From the NCBI RefSeq assembly GCF_003814875.1, contig NZ_RKQF01000001.1, positions 930,001 through 994,000 of the forward strand: a stretch of 64,000 nt of DNA. The letters are read 5' to 3'. The position numbers were made by a program, and so were the translations under genes. Position 1 is the first letter of the stretch. Every line of letters begins with the position of its first letter. This DNA is from Streptomyces sp. Ag109_O5-1. GTDB lineage: Bacteria; Actinomycetota; Actinomycetes; Streptomycetales; Streptomycetaceae. Below the pieces are notes generated by a model that saw only the letters and a list, made by a program, of their open reading frames with translations, was not told where the DNA came from and made no database searches. Shown one piece after another: positions 42,256-50,496 of the stretch.

Positions 42256-42301
42256 GGTCGACCGGGCCCGGCGTTGCCAGGCGGGGTCGACCGAGCCCGG
42301 C
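42244..42301. repeat. 29-bp tandem duplication
   Basis: Units at 42244-42272 and 42273-42301 are identical except for one base (G to A), each starting GTTGCCAGGCGGGGTCGACC. It lies between the protease remnant and the NAD-binding protein gene. Confidence 0.8.
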
Positions 42302-42335
42302 ACGATCGAGTGCCCGACAAGAGCGTCGTAGGTCT

Positions 42336-43895
42336 TCAGGCCCGTCGCTTGCTGCCGGTGCCCCGCTTCTGCGTGCGTCCGGCGGCGCGGACGATGTTGC
42401 GCGCCATGCCGCCGAAGACGATCGCGTGAAATGGCGACACGCTCCACCAGTAGAGCTGGCCGAGCAGTCCGTGCGGGTGGAACAGGGCCCGCTGCCGGTA
42501 GCGCGCGCCCCCGGCCCCCTCCTCGTCGACACACATCTCCAGCCAGGCCAGGCCGGGCAGCCGCATCTCGGCGCGCAGTCGCAGCAGCCGGCCTCGTTCG
42601 ATCTCCTCCACCCGCCAGAAGTCCAGCGAGTCACCGACCCGCAGTCGCCGCGCGTCACGTCGTCCCCGGCGCAGGCCCACCCCGCCGACGAGGCGGTCGA
42701 GCCAGCCGCGCACCGCCCAGGCCAGCGGGAAGGAGTACCAACCGTTCTCGCCGCCGATGCTCTCGACCACATCCCACAGCGCCTCGGGAGCCACATCGGC
42801 GTGGCGTTGGCGCACGTCGGTGTAGAGGCTGCCGCCGGCCCACTCCGGGTCGGTGGGCAGCGGCCCGCTGGGAGCGCCCGGCACGGAGGCGGAGGACCAG
42901 CGAGTGGCGACCTGGGCGTCCCGCACACGCTGCAACGCGAGGGCGACGGCGCGGTCGAAACCGACCGGGTGGCCCGGCGGGCTGGGCACGTACCGCTCGA
43001 TGTCCTGTTCCCGGCACACCACCTCGTGGCGCAGCGACTCCGTCAACGGGCGGGCGATGGAGGCCGGTACGGGGGTCACCAGGCCGACCCACTGACTGGA
43101 CAGGCCCGGCGTGAGTACCGGCACGGGCACGATGAGCCGCCGGGGCAGTCCGGCGACGGCGGCGTACCGTTGCATCATCTCAAGGTAAGTGAGCACTTCG
43201 GGGCCGCCGATGTCGAAGGCACGGCTGACGTCGGGCGGCAGGCCGGCGCATCCCACCAGGACGCGCAGCACGTCCCGTACGGCGATCGGCTGGATGTGGG
43301 TGTGCACCCAACGCGGCGTGATCATCACCGGCAGCCGCTCGGTCAGGTAGCGCAGCATCTCGAAGCTGGCCGAGCCGGAACCGATGATGACAGCGGCCCG
43401 CAGCACGGCCGTCGGCACGCCCGAGCCGAGGAGGATATGCCCCACTTCGGCGCGGGAGCGCAGGTGCGGCGACAGTTCCCGCTCGGGCACGCCGGCCGGG
43501 GTCAGCCCGCCCAGGTAGATCAGGCGGCCGACGCCGGCCCTGCGGGCCTGCTCGCCGAACACCCGGGCCGCCTGGCGGTCGGTACGTTCGAAGTCGCGGC
43601 CGGCGCCGAGTGCGTGCACCAGGTAGTAGGCGACATCGGCACCCGCCATCGCCGGCGCCACCGAGCCCGCGTCGGTGACATCGCCCTGTATGACCTCCAC
43701 CCGCCCTGCCCATGGCTGGTCACGCAGCTTCCGGGGTGTGCGTACCAGGCAGCGCACCCGGTACCCGGCGTCCAGCAGTTCCGGCACCAGCCGCCCACCG
43801 ATATAGCCGCTGGCACCAGTCACCAGACAGGTCCTCGGACGACCGGCAGCCGCTGCGTTCCCGTTCGTCGCCGTCCCGGCCGTCTCGTCCGCCAC
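42336..43895 (-). CDS. NAD(P)-binding SDR-like protein with DUF2867 domain
   Basis: 519 residues. An N-terminal atypical SDR (NmrA/epimerase-like) domain has CLVTGASGYIGGRLVPELL, with GDVTDAGSVAPAMAG and IYLGGLTP following. The C-terminal ~170 residues form a DUF2867 domain (WYSFPLAWAVRGWLDRLVGG, DSLDFWRVEEIERGRLLRL). This two-domain type is common in actinobacteria; it is probably an oxidoreductase or a lipid/quinone-related enzyme of unknown substrate. ATG 43895 is the first start. Confidence 0.88.
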   Translation of the reverse strand: MADETAGTATNGNAAAAGRPRTCLVTGASGYIGGRLVPELLDAGYRVRCLVRTPRKLRDQPWAGRVEVIQGDVTDAGSVAPAMAGADVAYYLVHALGAGRDFERTDRQAARVFGEQARRAGVGRLIYLGGLTPAGVPERELSPHLRSRAEVGHILLGSGVPTAVLRAAVIIGSGSASFEMLRYLTERLPVMITPRWVHTHIQPIAVRDVLRVLVGCAGLPPDVSRAFDIGGPEVLTYLEMMQRYAAVAGLPRRLIVPVPVLTPGLSSQWVGLVTPVPASIARPLTESLRHEVVCREQDIERYVPSPPGHPVGFDRAVALALQRVRDAQVATRWSSASVPGAPSGPLPTDPEWAGGSLYTDVRQRHADVAPEALWDVVESIGGENGWYSFPLAWAVRGWLDRLVGGVGLRRGRRDARRLRVGDSLDFWRVEEIERGRLLRLRAEMRLPGLAWLEMCVDEEGAGGARYRQRALFHPHGLLGQLYWWSVSPFHAIVFGGMARNIVRAAGRTQKRGTGSKRRA

Positions 43896-44706
43896 GCGAA
43901 CCGCCTCGGTCGTCGTCCCTGGGCCCTCGCGCCCCCGACACCTCTACGGTGCCGCCCACCGGTCCGGGTACGCCGCGCGACTACGGCATTCGGGTGACGC
44001 AGAGCTCTCGCCTGTCGCGTCCGTCCATGCCTGGTGGCCACCGCTTCGGCTGCACCGGGAAGCCCCTCGGGCCGGGGTCTTTGCGGACGATCTCCGGCTT
44101 GCGGCCGAGCACCGCGGTCGTCCGGTCGCCCAGGCGGCCGGCAGGTCGATGCCGCGCGAACACGAGATTCGCGCGGCCTCCCGGGCGGGCGGCGGCACGC
44201 CGGTCAGGGGCGAGCCGGTGCGCCACCCGCCTCCCCGAGCGAACGTCCTCCCTGATCCGAAGCTCTGGGGCCGGGCTGCAGCCGGGGTAGCCGGCGGATA
44301 TCCAGAAGTGTTGCGCGCAAAGGGAGTTGGCGGCCATCTGGACGTGTGCACCGTCCACCGTGCTCGCCCACGCGGCCAACTGTCGAGTGCGCAACGTCAC
44401 GCAGCCTGCCGTGGGGACCATGGCGCTCGCCGGTGCCGGCGGTACGCCCCGGCCACCGTGCGTCGCCGGCGCCGGATCACCCGCTGCGACACCTGCGGGG
44501 GGCAGGCCCGGCCGATCGCCTCGAAGCGGTCGGCCGCAGCCGAGCCGCCGAACGCCGCACCGCCGGGTGCGGCAGGTTTCCCGCCGGCAGCGTCTCCAGC
44601 CGATCGTCCGCGGCGTCGTTCACCCTCACCGGTACTGCGAATCCCGGCTGTCGAGCGCGCGGCACACGCCCTTGCCCCGGTCTTCCGTCTCACCTAGCCT
44701 GAATTT
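43896..44706. other. 811-bp gap with IS-derived remnants, no intact gene
   Basis: No open frame here shows a convincing whole family match. The minus strand at 43981-44421 contains a transposase C-terminal fragment. The rest (44420-44700) is GC-rich sequence without recognisable features, apart from the promoter of the following MFS gene. Confidence 0.55.
43981..44421 (-). pseudogene. IS5-family transposase remnant
   Basis: Within a 146-codon frame, residues 84-128 (44038-44172) resemble the C-terminal end of IS5-type DDE transposases: a diverged FARHRPAGRLGD, then EIVRKDPGPRGFPVQPKRW. In complete elements this continues with VVERTFGWL, which is missing. The preceding catalytic core is not recognisable and no terminal repeats are seen. 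It marks an old insertion event. Confidence 0.55.
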
Positions 44707-45903
44707 GTGCCGCCAATAAACAAAACCCGTTTGCACAACGTCGTGCCGGGTAGTTCCCTCGTACTCACCCGTCTCCGTGTCGCCATCACCGCGTTCTTCG
44801 CCATGGACGGCTTCGTCTTCGCGGGCTGGGTGGTCCGGATCCCCGACATCAAGCACCAGACCCACGCCTCGGTCGGCGCACTGGGACTGGCTCTGCTCGG
44901 CGTCTCGGCCGGCGCGGTGATCACAATGACGCTCACGGGCCGGCTCTGCCGCCGGTACGGAAGCCACCCCGTGACAGTGGCCTGCGCGATCCTGCTGTCA
45001 CTGAGCGTCGCCCTGCCGCCGCTCACCCACTCGGTGCCGACACTCGGCGCGGTCCTGCTCGTGTTCGGCGCCGCATACGGCGGCCTGAACGTCGCCTTCA
45101 ACAGCGCGGCCGTCGATCTGGTCGCCGCCCTCCGCCGACCGATCATGCCGACCTTCCACGCGGCGTTCAGCCTGGGCGGCATGATCGGCGCGGGCCTCGG
45201 CGGCCTGGTCGCCGCTTCCCTCTCCCCCACCCGCCACCTCCTCGCCCTCACCGTGATCGGCCTGCTGGTCACGGCGGTCGCCGGCCGTACGCTCCTGCGG
45301 TACGACGTCCCGGTCCCGCACCCCGAGCAGCCCGCCGGCAGCGGCCGGCGCCGCCTGGACGCGCCCACCCGCCGGCGCGTCGTCGTGTTCGGCCTGATCG
45401 CCCTGTGCACGGCGTACGGCGAGGGGGCGATGGCCGACTGGGGCGCGCTGCATCTGCGGCAGGATCTGGATGCGTCCGCTGGTGTCGCCGCGGCCGGTTA
45501 CACGTGTTTCGCGCTGGCCATGACGGCCGGCCGGGCGAGCGGGACGCGACTGCTGGAGCGGTTCGGCCGGTCCAGGACCGTGATCCTCGGTGGTGGCACG
45601 GCGGCGGCCGGGATGGTGCTCGGCTCCCTCGCGCCCTGGGTGTGGGCGACTCTGCTCGGCTTCGCGGTGACCGGCCTGGGCCTGGCCAACCTGTTCCCGG
45701 TGGCCGTGGAGCGGGCGGGAGCGCTGGCGGGCCCGTCGGGCGTCGCGACGGCGTCCACCCTGGGCTACGGCGGCATGCTGCTGGGCCCGCCGGCGATCGG
45801 CTTCATGGCGGCCTGGACGTCACTGCCGACGGCGTTGACGAGCGTCGCGGTACTGGCGGCATTGGCCGCACTGATCGGCGCGACGACCGGGCGAGCAGCC
45901 TGA
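44707..45903 (+). CDS. MFS transporter
   Basis: 398 residues from GTG 44707, with about 12 hydrophobic segments. The N-terminal FFAMDGFVFAGWVVRIPDIK, the FHAAFSLGGMIGAGLGGL segment and GEGAMADWGALHL place it near the YbjJ/fucose-permease-like group of the major facilitator superfamily. The substrate is unknown. It is convergent with the membrane alpha/beta hydrolase gene across a 42-bp gap with a hairpin. Confidence 0.88.
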   Translation: MPPINKTRLHNVVPGSSLVLTRLRVAITAFFAMDGFVFAGWVVRIPDIKHQTHASVGALGLALLGVSAGAVITMTLTGRLCRRYGSHPVTVACAILLSLSVALPPLTHSVPTLGAVLLVFGAAYGGLNVAFNSAAVDLVAALRRPIMPTFHAAFSLGGMIGAGLGGLVAASLSPTRHLLALTVIGLLVTAVAGRTLLRYDVPVPHPEQPAGSGRRRLDAPTRRRVVVFGLIALCTAYGEGAMADWGALHLRQDLDASAGVAAAGYTCFALAMTAGRASGTRLLERFGRSRTVILGGGTAAAGMVLGSLAPWVWATLLGFAVTGLGLANLFPVAVERAGALAGPSGVATASTLGYGGMLLGPPAIGFMAAWTSLPTALTSVAVLAALAALIGATTGRAA

Positions 45904-45906
45904 AAG

Positions 45907-45924
45907 CGCGCGGGGAACCGCGCG
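45907..45924. terminator. hairpin between convergent genes; dispersed repeat copy 2
   Basis: CGCGCGG (45907-45913) pairs with CCGCGCG (45918-45924) around a GGAA loop, four bases after the MFS stop. The 20 bases at 45908-45927 are the exact reverse complement of 31928-31947. Position and structure suggest a bidirectional terminator. Confidence 0.65.
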
Positions 45925-45945
45925 ACCGGGGCATGGCTGCCGGTC

Positions 45946-47691
45946 TCAGTCCAGCAACCCCGGTTCCGGCACCGACTCCAGCACCCCGGCCAGCCGCACC
46001 GTGTCGGCCTCGCTCCACCCCGGCGGGCGCGTGATCTGCGCCCACGCGGTCGTCGGCATCGTCCCGTACCGGTGCCCGAAGCCGTCCGGCACACTGTCCG
46101 CCCCGGCCAGATCGCACGCCACCTGCCAGAACGTCAGCAGCGGATACCACTGCATCGCCGGTGACACGTCCCGGGCGCGCGGGCGGTCCAGCCAGTCCGG
46201 TCGGTGGAGGGTCAGATCGGGGGACCACCAGACGACCGGGTCGGAACCGTTCTGGAGGTAGACGGCCCGGGGTTCTCCCCAGGGTGCCGCGGGGATGGCG
46301 TAATCCTTCGGCACCTGTGCGAAGCGCACGTTCGCGCCGTCGTCGACCACCGGGCGCCACTCGGGGCTGCCCGGCCGGCGCCGCGCGGTGAGCGTCTTCC
46401 AGAGAGGGTTGTCGTAGGTGGGCCCGACGAACAGCGCCCCGTCGGTCTCCTTGGTGAGCCTGGCCAGGGAGCCGTCGAGGGCGGACTCCATGGAGAAGGA
46501 GCCGAGGCTCTCGCCGTAGACGAGGAGCCGGGGGCGCGAGCCGGCGGGGAGGGTGCGCCACTTGTCGTAGACCGCGCCGAAGAGGGCCCGTCCGGTGTCG
46601 GCGGCCTCGTCCTCGGTGAGCGCGGAGACCCAACTGGGCAGGTAGGAGTACTGCATGGCGACCTCGGCGGTGTCGCCGCCCCACATGTACTCCAGGGGCT
46701 TGCTGCCCTGGCCGTTGATCCAGCCGGTGCCGGTGGTGCCCATGACGGCGAGGATCCGGCGGGAGAAGCCGCCGGTGCGTTCGAGTTCGCGTACGGCGAG
46801 GGCGGCGCGCTCGTCGAGGGTGGCGGCGGAGCGCAGACCGACGTAGACGCGTACCGGATCCTCGGCCGGGCGGCCGGTGAACGCGGTGATGTCGGCGCGG
46901 GTGGTTGCCGTACCGACGAAGTTGCGGCCCTGGGCGCCCAGGGTGTCCCAGTGGGCGGCGGACGCGGGGCTGCCGGAGAGGGTGCGCAGGCCGGGCTGGT
47001 GGACGCCCTCGCCGGTGCCCTTGTCGGCGAGGGACGCGCCGCTCTCGATCGCGTCCAGTGCCGCGTTCAGCAGGAAGCCCTGGACGACTCCGACGATCAC
47101 GAAGGCGACGAGGACGACTCCGGTGGCGTACGCGACGGGGCGCGGGATCAGAGCGTCGAACGCACGGGCGACGATGCGGGTGCCGAGCCGTACCGTACGG
47201 GCGATCAGGACCAGCAGTGCTCCGACGAGCGCGGCCACGAGCGGGACGAGTGCCCACTGCCACCAGACCACCTGCGGGGGCAGGGTCACCGCCCGGCGGA
47301 CCTGGCCCTCCCAGCGGACGCTCCAGGCGGTGACGGTGACGATCGCGGCGACCCCGAGCACCCCCAGAGCGGCCCCTGTGACCCTGCGGACGTGCGGGCG
47401 GATACGGACGCCGGCCCAGCGGAGCAGGAACCGGGCGAATGTCTGCAGTACGGCGCCGACGGCGTAGCCGAAGGCCGCCGAGACGCCGGCGGCGAGTCCC
47501 TGGAGCCACCAGGAGCGCGGGAGCAGGGACGGGGTGAGGGACAGGCAGTAGCACAGGACCGACACGGCCATCCCGCCCGGGCACGGCCGTCGCCGGACCA
47601 CCCGGTCGGGGCCCGCGTGCCGGCGCACCCGCTCCGCCGCCCCGCGTGCCCAGTCCCTCGTACGCTTCAGCGCCCTGCCCGCAACACTCAC
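45946..47691 (-). CDS. membrane alpha/beta-hydrolase family protein (PF10081/PF15420 type)
   Basis: 581 residues from GTG 47691. Four or five N-terminal membrane helices (about 40-205; [19 protein letters not shown] is diagnostic) precede a soluble hydrolase domain. That domain has RVYVGLRSA, the nucleophile motif [12 protein letters not shown] (GESLG) and [13 protein letters not shown]. Actinobacterial proteins of this kind are predicted membrane-bound esterases of unknown substrate. The length fits the family. It is convergent with the MFS gene. Confidence 0.88.
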   Translation of the reverse strand: MSVAGRALKRTRDWARGAAERVRRHAGPDRVVRRRPCPGGMAVSVLCYCLSLTPSLLPRSWWLQGLAAGVSAAFGYAVGAVLQTFARFLLRWAGVRIRPHVRRVTGAALGVLGVAAIVTVTAWSVRWEGQVRRAVTLPPQVVWWQWALVPLVAALVGALLVLIARTVRLGTRIVARAFDALIPRPVAYATGVVLVAFVIVGVVQGFLLNAALDAIESGASLADKGTGEGVHQPGLRTLSGSPASAAHWDTLGAQGRNFVGTATTRADITAFTGRPAEDPVRVYVGLRSAATLDERAALAVRELERTGGFSRRILAVMGTTGTGWINGQGSKPLEYMWGGDTAEVAMQYSYLPSWVSALTEDEAADTGRALFGAVYDKWRTLPAGSRPRLLVYGESLGSFSMESALDGSLARLTKETDGALFVGPTYDNPLWKTLTARRRPGSPEWRPVVDDGANVRFAQVPKDYAIPAAPWGEPRAVYLQNGSDPVVWWSPDLTLHRPDWLDRPRARDVSPAMQWYPLLTFWQVACDLAGADSVPDGFGHRYGTMPTTAWAQITRPPGWSEADTVRLAGVLESVPEPGLLD

Positions 47692-47814
47692 TTGGCCACC
47701 TCGGGACCACGATCGGCCACCGCACCTGCTGTCGCATCCCGAAGATCCCTCCGGTCACCCCGCTCGGCCGAACAAATGGTGCAGAGCGTCATGGGACATT
47801 CCATCGTGGTGGGC

Positions 47815-48063
47815 ATGGCCCAGGCCCAGACGACCGAGAGTCCCCGCTCCACGCCGCCTGCGGCCGGACTGATGCTGTCCACGCCGACCGCGATGGCGGT
47901 CGGCTGGATGGTCGGCGCCGGCGTGTTCTCGCTGCCGCGCCGCTTCGCCGAGGAGACCGGAGTCGCGGGCGGGTCGATCGCCTGGGTGATCGCGGGCACG
48001 GGCATGCTGATGCCGGCCCTGGTCTTCCAGTCGCTCGCGCTGCGGCGGGCGGCCCTGGACGCC
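47815..48063 (+). pseudogene. truncated amino-acid permease (ArcD-like antiporter), N-terminus only
   Basis: From ATG 47815 (an in-frame ATG at 47776 is also possible) the frame gives the first 83 residues of an APC-superfamily basic amino acid/polyamine antiporter: [23 protein letters not shown], then [19 protein letters not shown]. Homology stops at about 48063, where about ten further membrane helices should follow. The downstream sequence belongs to an arginine deiminase fragment, so the two genes are fused by a deletion. Confidence 0.75.
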
Positions 48064-48109
48064 GTGCGTACACCTGTGACAACGGGGCGGCCAAGCACGT
48101 CGTCGTCGC

Positions 48110-48440
48110 TGGGATGCCCAGGCTGCGGTCGCCGACGAACGAGGGCCCGGCCGCGTTCGGCGACGTGGTCGCCAAGGCGCGGGGGCTGCCGGAGCCGCGC
48201 GTGGTGGAGACCGGCGGTGACGTCCACGCCGCCGAGCGGCAGCAGTGGGACAGCGGCAACAACGCGGTCGCGCCGGAGCCGGGCGTGGTCGTCACCTACG
48301 ACCGCCGCACCCAGACCAACTCCCTGCTCCGCGAGGCGGGGATCGAGGTCGTCACCATCGTCGGCGCCGAACCGGGCCGGGGGCGCGGCGGCGGGTACAG
48401 CATGACCTGCCCGCCGGTGCGCGACCCGGTCGAGTTCTGA
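48110..48440 (+). pseudogene. arginine deiminase C-terminal fragment
   Basis: The plus-strand frame ending at 48440 encodes the last ~100 residues of arginine deiminase: [43 protein letters not shown] and [12 protein letters not shown]. The N-terminal two thirds, including the substrate-binding half of the barrel, are absent. The catalytic cysteine in the usual HCM(T/S)CP motif is serine (YSMTCP), a second inactivating change. It is joined upstream to the antiporter fragment. Confidence 0.78.
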
Positions 48441-48456
48441 CCCGCCCGGCCCGGAG

Positions 48457-49164
48457 ATGCCGCTTCCCCTGCTCCCCACCCGGACGGCACTGGTGGCCGC
48501 GGTGGCCGTGCTGGTGCTGGTGAACCTGCTGAACAACCGCTGGGCCCCGTCCTGGATCCTGCTCACCACGGTGGTCGCCTCGGCCGTCCTGGTGGCGCTG
48601 CTGTTCTGGGCCGGGGGCAGCTGGCAGGAGCTGGGGCTGGGCGCGAACACCCTTGCGAACGGGGCGCGTTGGGCCGTCACCCTGATCGGGATCGTCGCGG
48701 CGGTCTATCTGTGCGCGGCCCTTCTCCCGGTCACCCGCGAGCTGTTCGAGGATCAGCGGACCAATGCGCTGGACGGCTCGGGGATCGCCTTCGAGGTGCT
48801 GGTCGCGGTGCCCGTGGGGACGGTACTGCTGGAGGAGATCGCGTTCCGCGGCGTCCTGCTCGCGCTGCTGCGCCGGCTGCGCACGGCGACGACGGCCGCC
48901 GTCCTCTCCTCCGTCCTCTTCGGTCTCTGGCACATCCTGCCGTCGCTGAACCTCGGCAGGGACAAGCCGACGCTCGGTTCTCTCTTCGGGCACTCGGCCG
49001 CCGGGGCGGTCCTGGTGGACATCGGAGCCGTGCTGTTCACCGCCGCGGCGGGCTGTCTGCTGTGCTGGCTGCGCGACCGCAGCGGTTCGCTGCTGGCGCC
49101 GATGGCCCTGCACTGGGCGGTCAACGCCCTGGGGTACACGGTGGGTTTCCTGCTGCGCCGGTGA
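48457..49164 (+). CDS. CPBP family intramembrane glutamic endopeptidase
   Basis: 235 residues with about six membrane helices. The Abi/CPBP motifs are intact: EEIAFRGVL (about 127), FGLWHILPS (about 155) and HWAVNALGY (about 222), carrying the Glu and His residues of the active site. Such proteases resemble Rce1 and act on membrane-bound substrates or in bacteriocin self-immunity. It begins 16 bp after the arginine deiminase fragment. Confidence 0.88.
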   Translation: MPLPLLPTRTALVAAVAVLVLVNLLNNRWAPSWILLTTVVASAVLVALLFWAGGSWQELGLGANTLANGARWAVTLIGIVAAVYLCAALLPVTRELFEDQRTNALDGSGIAFEVLVAVPVGTVLLEEIAFRGVLLALLRRLRTATTAAVLSSVLFGLWHILPSLNLGRDKPTLGSLFGHSAAGAVLVDIGAVLFTAAAGCLLCWLRDRSGSLLAPMALHWAVNALGYTVGFLLRR

Positions 49165-49189
49165 CGGCGGCATCGGGCAGACTCACGGC

Positions 49190-49924
49190 ATGGAGACTGC
49201 CGAGTTCCTTCGGATCCTGGACCGGGAGGGCGGGGCGCTGGCCGCGGCCGCCCTGGCGGCGGGGCTCGACGCCGACGTGCCGACCTGCCCGGGCTGGCAG
49301 GTGCGCGACCTGCTGCGGCACACGGGCACGATCCACCGCTGGGCGGCCGGTGTCGTCACCGACGCCCACCCCGGACGCCACCCCTTCCCGGACCCGCCGG
49401 CCCTCGAAGGTACCGAGCTGATCAGTTGGTACCGGGACGGGCACCGTGACCTCGTCGACACCCTGGCCACCGCACCGCGGAACGTGGAGTGCTGGACCGT
49501 GCACCCGGCCCCGGCCTCCTCGCCACTGGCCTTCTGGGCCCGCCGGCAGGCCCATGAGACGACCGTCCACCGGTACGACGCCGAGGCGGCGCGCGGCGGC
49601 CCGGCCTCCCCGATCGGCACGGACTTCGCGGTCGACGGCATCGACGAACTGCTGCGCGGCTTCCACGCCCGCCCACGCAGCCGACTGCGCACCGGGATCC
49701 CGCGGGTGCTGCGGGTGCGCACCCTGGACGCGGACGCCACCTGGACCGTACGGCTGTCACCCGAGCCACCCGTGACGGAGCTCGGCGCAGCCTGCGAGGC
49801 GATCACCGAACTCGCCGGTCCCGCCGACCGGTTGTATCTGGCGCTGTGGAACCGGGTGCCCGTGCCGAGGGTGACCGGCGATCCCGAACTGGCCGAACTG
49901 TGGCGTACGAAGTCCGGAATCTGA
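49190..49924 (+). CDS. maleylpyruvate isomerase family mycothiol-dependent enzyme
   Basis: 244 residues. The N-terminal DinB-like four-helix bundle has TCPGWQVRDLLRHTGTIHRWA, with the metal-binding His, then RQAHETTVHRYDAEAA with further His ligands. A C-terminal alpha/beta MDMPI_C-type domain follows (TWTVRLSPEPPV). The family uses mycothiol for isomerisation or detoxification in actinobacteria; the substrate is unknown. It starts 25 bp after the CPBP gene on the same strand. Confidence 0.88.
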   Translation: METAEFLRILDREGGALAAAALAAGLDADVPTCPGWQVRDLLRHTGTIHRWAAGVVTDAHPGRHPFPDPPALEGTELISWYRDGHRDLVDTLATAPRNVECWTVHPAPASSPLAFWARRQAHETTVHRYDAEAARGGPASPIGTDFAVDGIDELLRGFHARPRSRLRTGIPRVLRVRTLDADATWTVRLSPEPPVTELGAACEAITELAGPADRLYLALWNRVPVPRVTGDPELAELWRTKSGI

Positions 49925-49951
49925 CCGGCCGGGATCTCACCGCCGGAACCC

Positions 49952-50014
49952 GACCGGGCGAGATCTGACCGGGCGAGATCTGACCGGGCGAGCTGACCGG
50001 GCGAGCTGACCGGG
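49952..50014. repeat. tandem repeat, 15-bp then 13-bp units
   Basis: GACCGGGCGAGATCT occurs at 49952-49966 and 49967-49981. GACCGGGCGAGCT follows at 49982-49994 and 49995-50007, then a partial copy to 50014. The array fills the gap between the convergent isomerase and MarR genes. Confidence 0.85.
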
Positions 50015-50018
50015 TGGT

Positions 50019-50411
50019 TCAGCTCGCCAGCATCCGGGTCAGCACCGCGCGCTGCACCGGCAGCACCTCGCCGTGCAGCGTGCGACCCTTTCCGGTGAGC
50101 GCCACCCGGACACCCCGCCGGTCCTCCGGGCACATGGCCCGCTCGACCAGGCCGTCCTTCTCCAGCCGGGCGATCAGCCTGGACAGCGCGCTCTGGCTGA
50201 GGTGCACGCGCTCGGCGATCTCCTGGACGCGGTAGCTGCAGGCGTCGTCCGCCGCCCGGCCGTCGGAGAGCAGGTCGAGAACCTCGAAGTCGCTGGCGCA
50301 CAGGCCGTGGCCGTGCAGGGCGCGGTCGAGCTCGCACTGGGTGCGGGCGTGCAGCGCCAGAATGTCCCGCCACTGCTCCACGAGCGCCTGTTCGGGCTTG
50401 TTCGCCGCCAT
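50019..50411 (-). CDS. MarR family transcriptional regulator
   Basis: 130 residues from ATG 50411 (MAANKPEQALVEQWRDI). The winged HTH has HLSQSALSRLIARLEKDGLVER and the wing CPEDRRGVRVALTGKG. It is divergent from a DHA2-type efflux gene across an 85-bp gap with nested palindromes, the usual layout for a MarR repressor that senses the drug the pump exports. Confidence 0.92.
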   Translation of the reverse strand: MAANKPEQALVEQWRDILALHARTQCELDRALHGHGLCASDFEVLDLLSDGRAADDACSYRVQEIAERVHLSQSALSRLIARLEKDGLVERAMCPEDRRGVRVALTGKGRTLHGEVLPVQRAVLTRMLAS

Positions 50412-50455
50412 CCCGGCACCGTAGCAGAGAATCGAGTTTGTTGCATCGTAATTAA

Positions 50456-50482
50456 ATGCATTTGCATTCAATGCAGGTGCAT
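50456..50482. promoter_or_regulatory. MarR-type operator, nested inverted repeats
   Basis: A perfect palindrome TGCATTCAATGCA (50463-50475) lies inside outer arms ATGCA (50456-50460) and TGCAT (50478-50482). It sits just upstream of the efflux gene start, inside the divergent promoter gap. Confidence 0.75.
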
Positions 50483-50496
50483 GTAGTGTCTTGGGC

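Larger units (their letters stand above)
41898..42335. other. 438-bp gap containing decayed sequence and a tandem repeat
   Basis: No intact gene is supported. It holds a minus-strand trypsin-like remnant (42050-42255) and a 29-bp tandem duplication (42244-42301). The predicted open frames are shadows. Confidence 0.6.

Noticed and set aside
42024..43997. 657-codon plus-strand open frame
   Set aside because: Antisense to the SDR/DUF2867 gene, with no domain signal.
44149..44697. 182-codon plus-strand open frame before the MFS gene
   Set aside because: Arg/Ala-rich, no family motif, and it partly mirrors the transposase remnant.
50491..50496. TTG start for the DHA2 efflux gene
   Set aside because: An ATG two codons downstream at 50497 is the more likely start, giving the usual family N-terminus.
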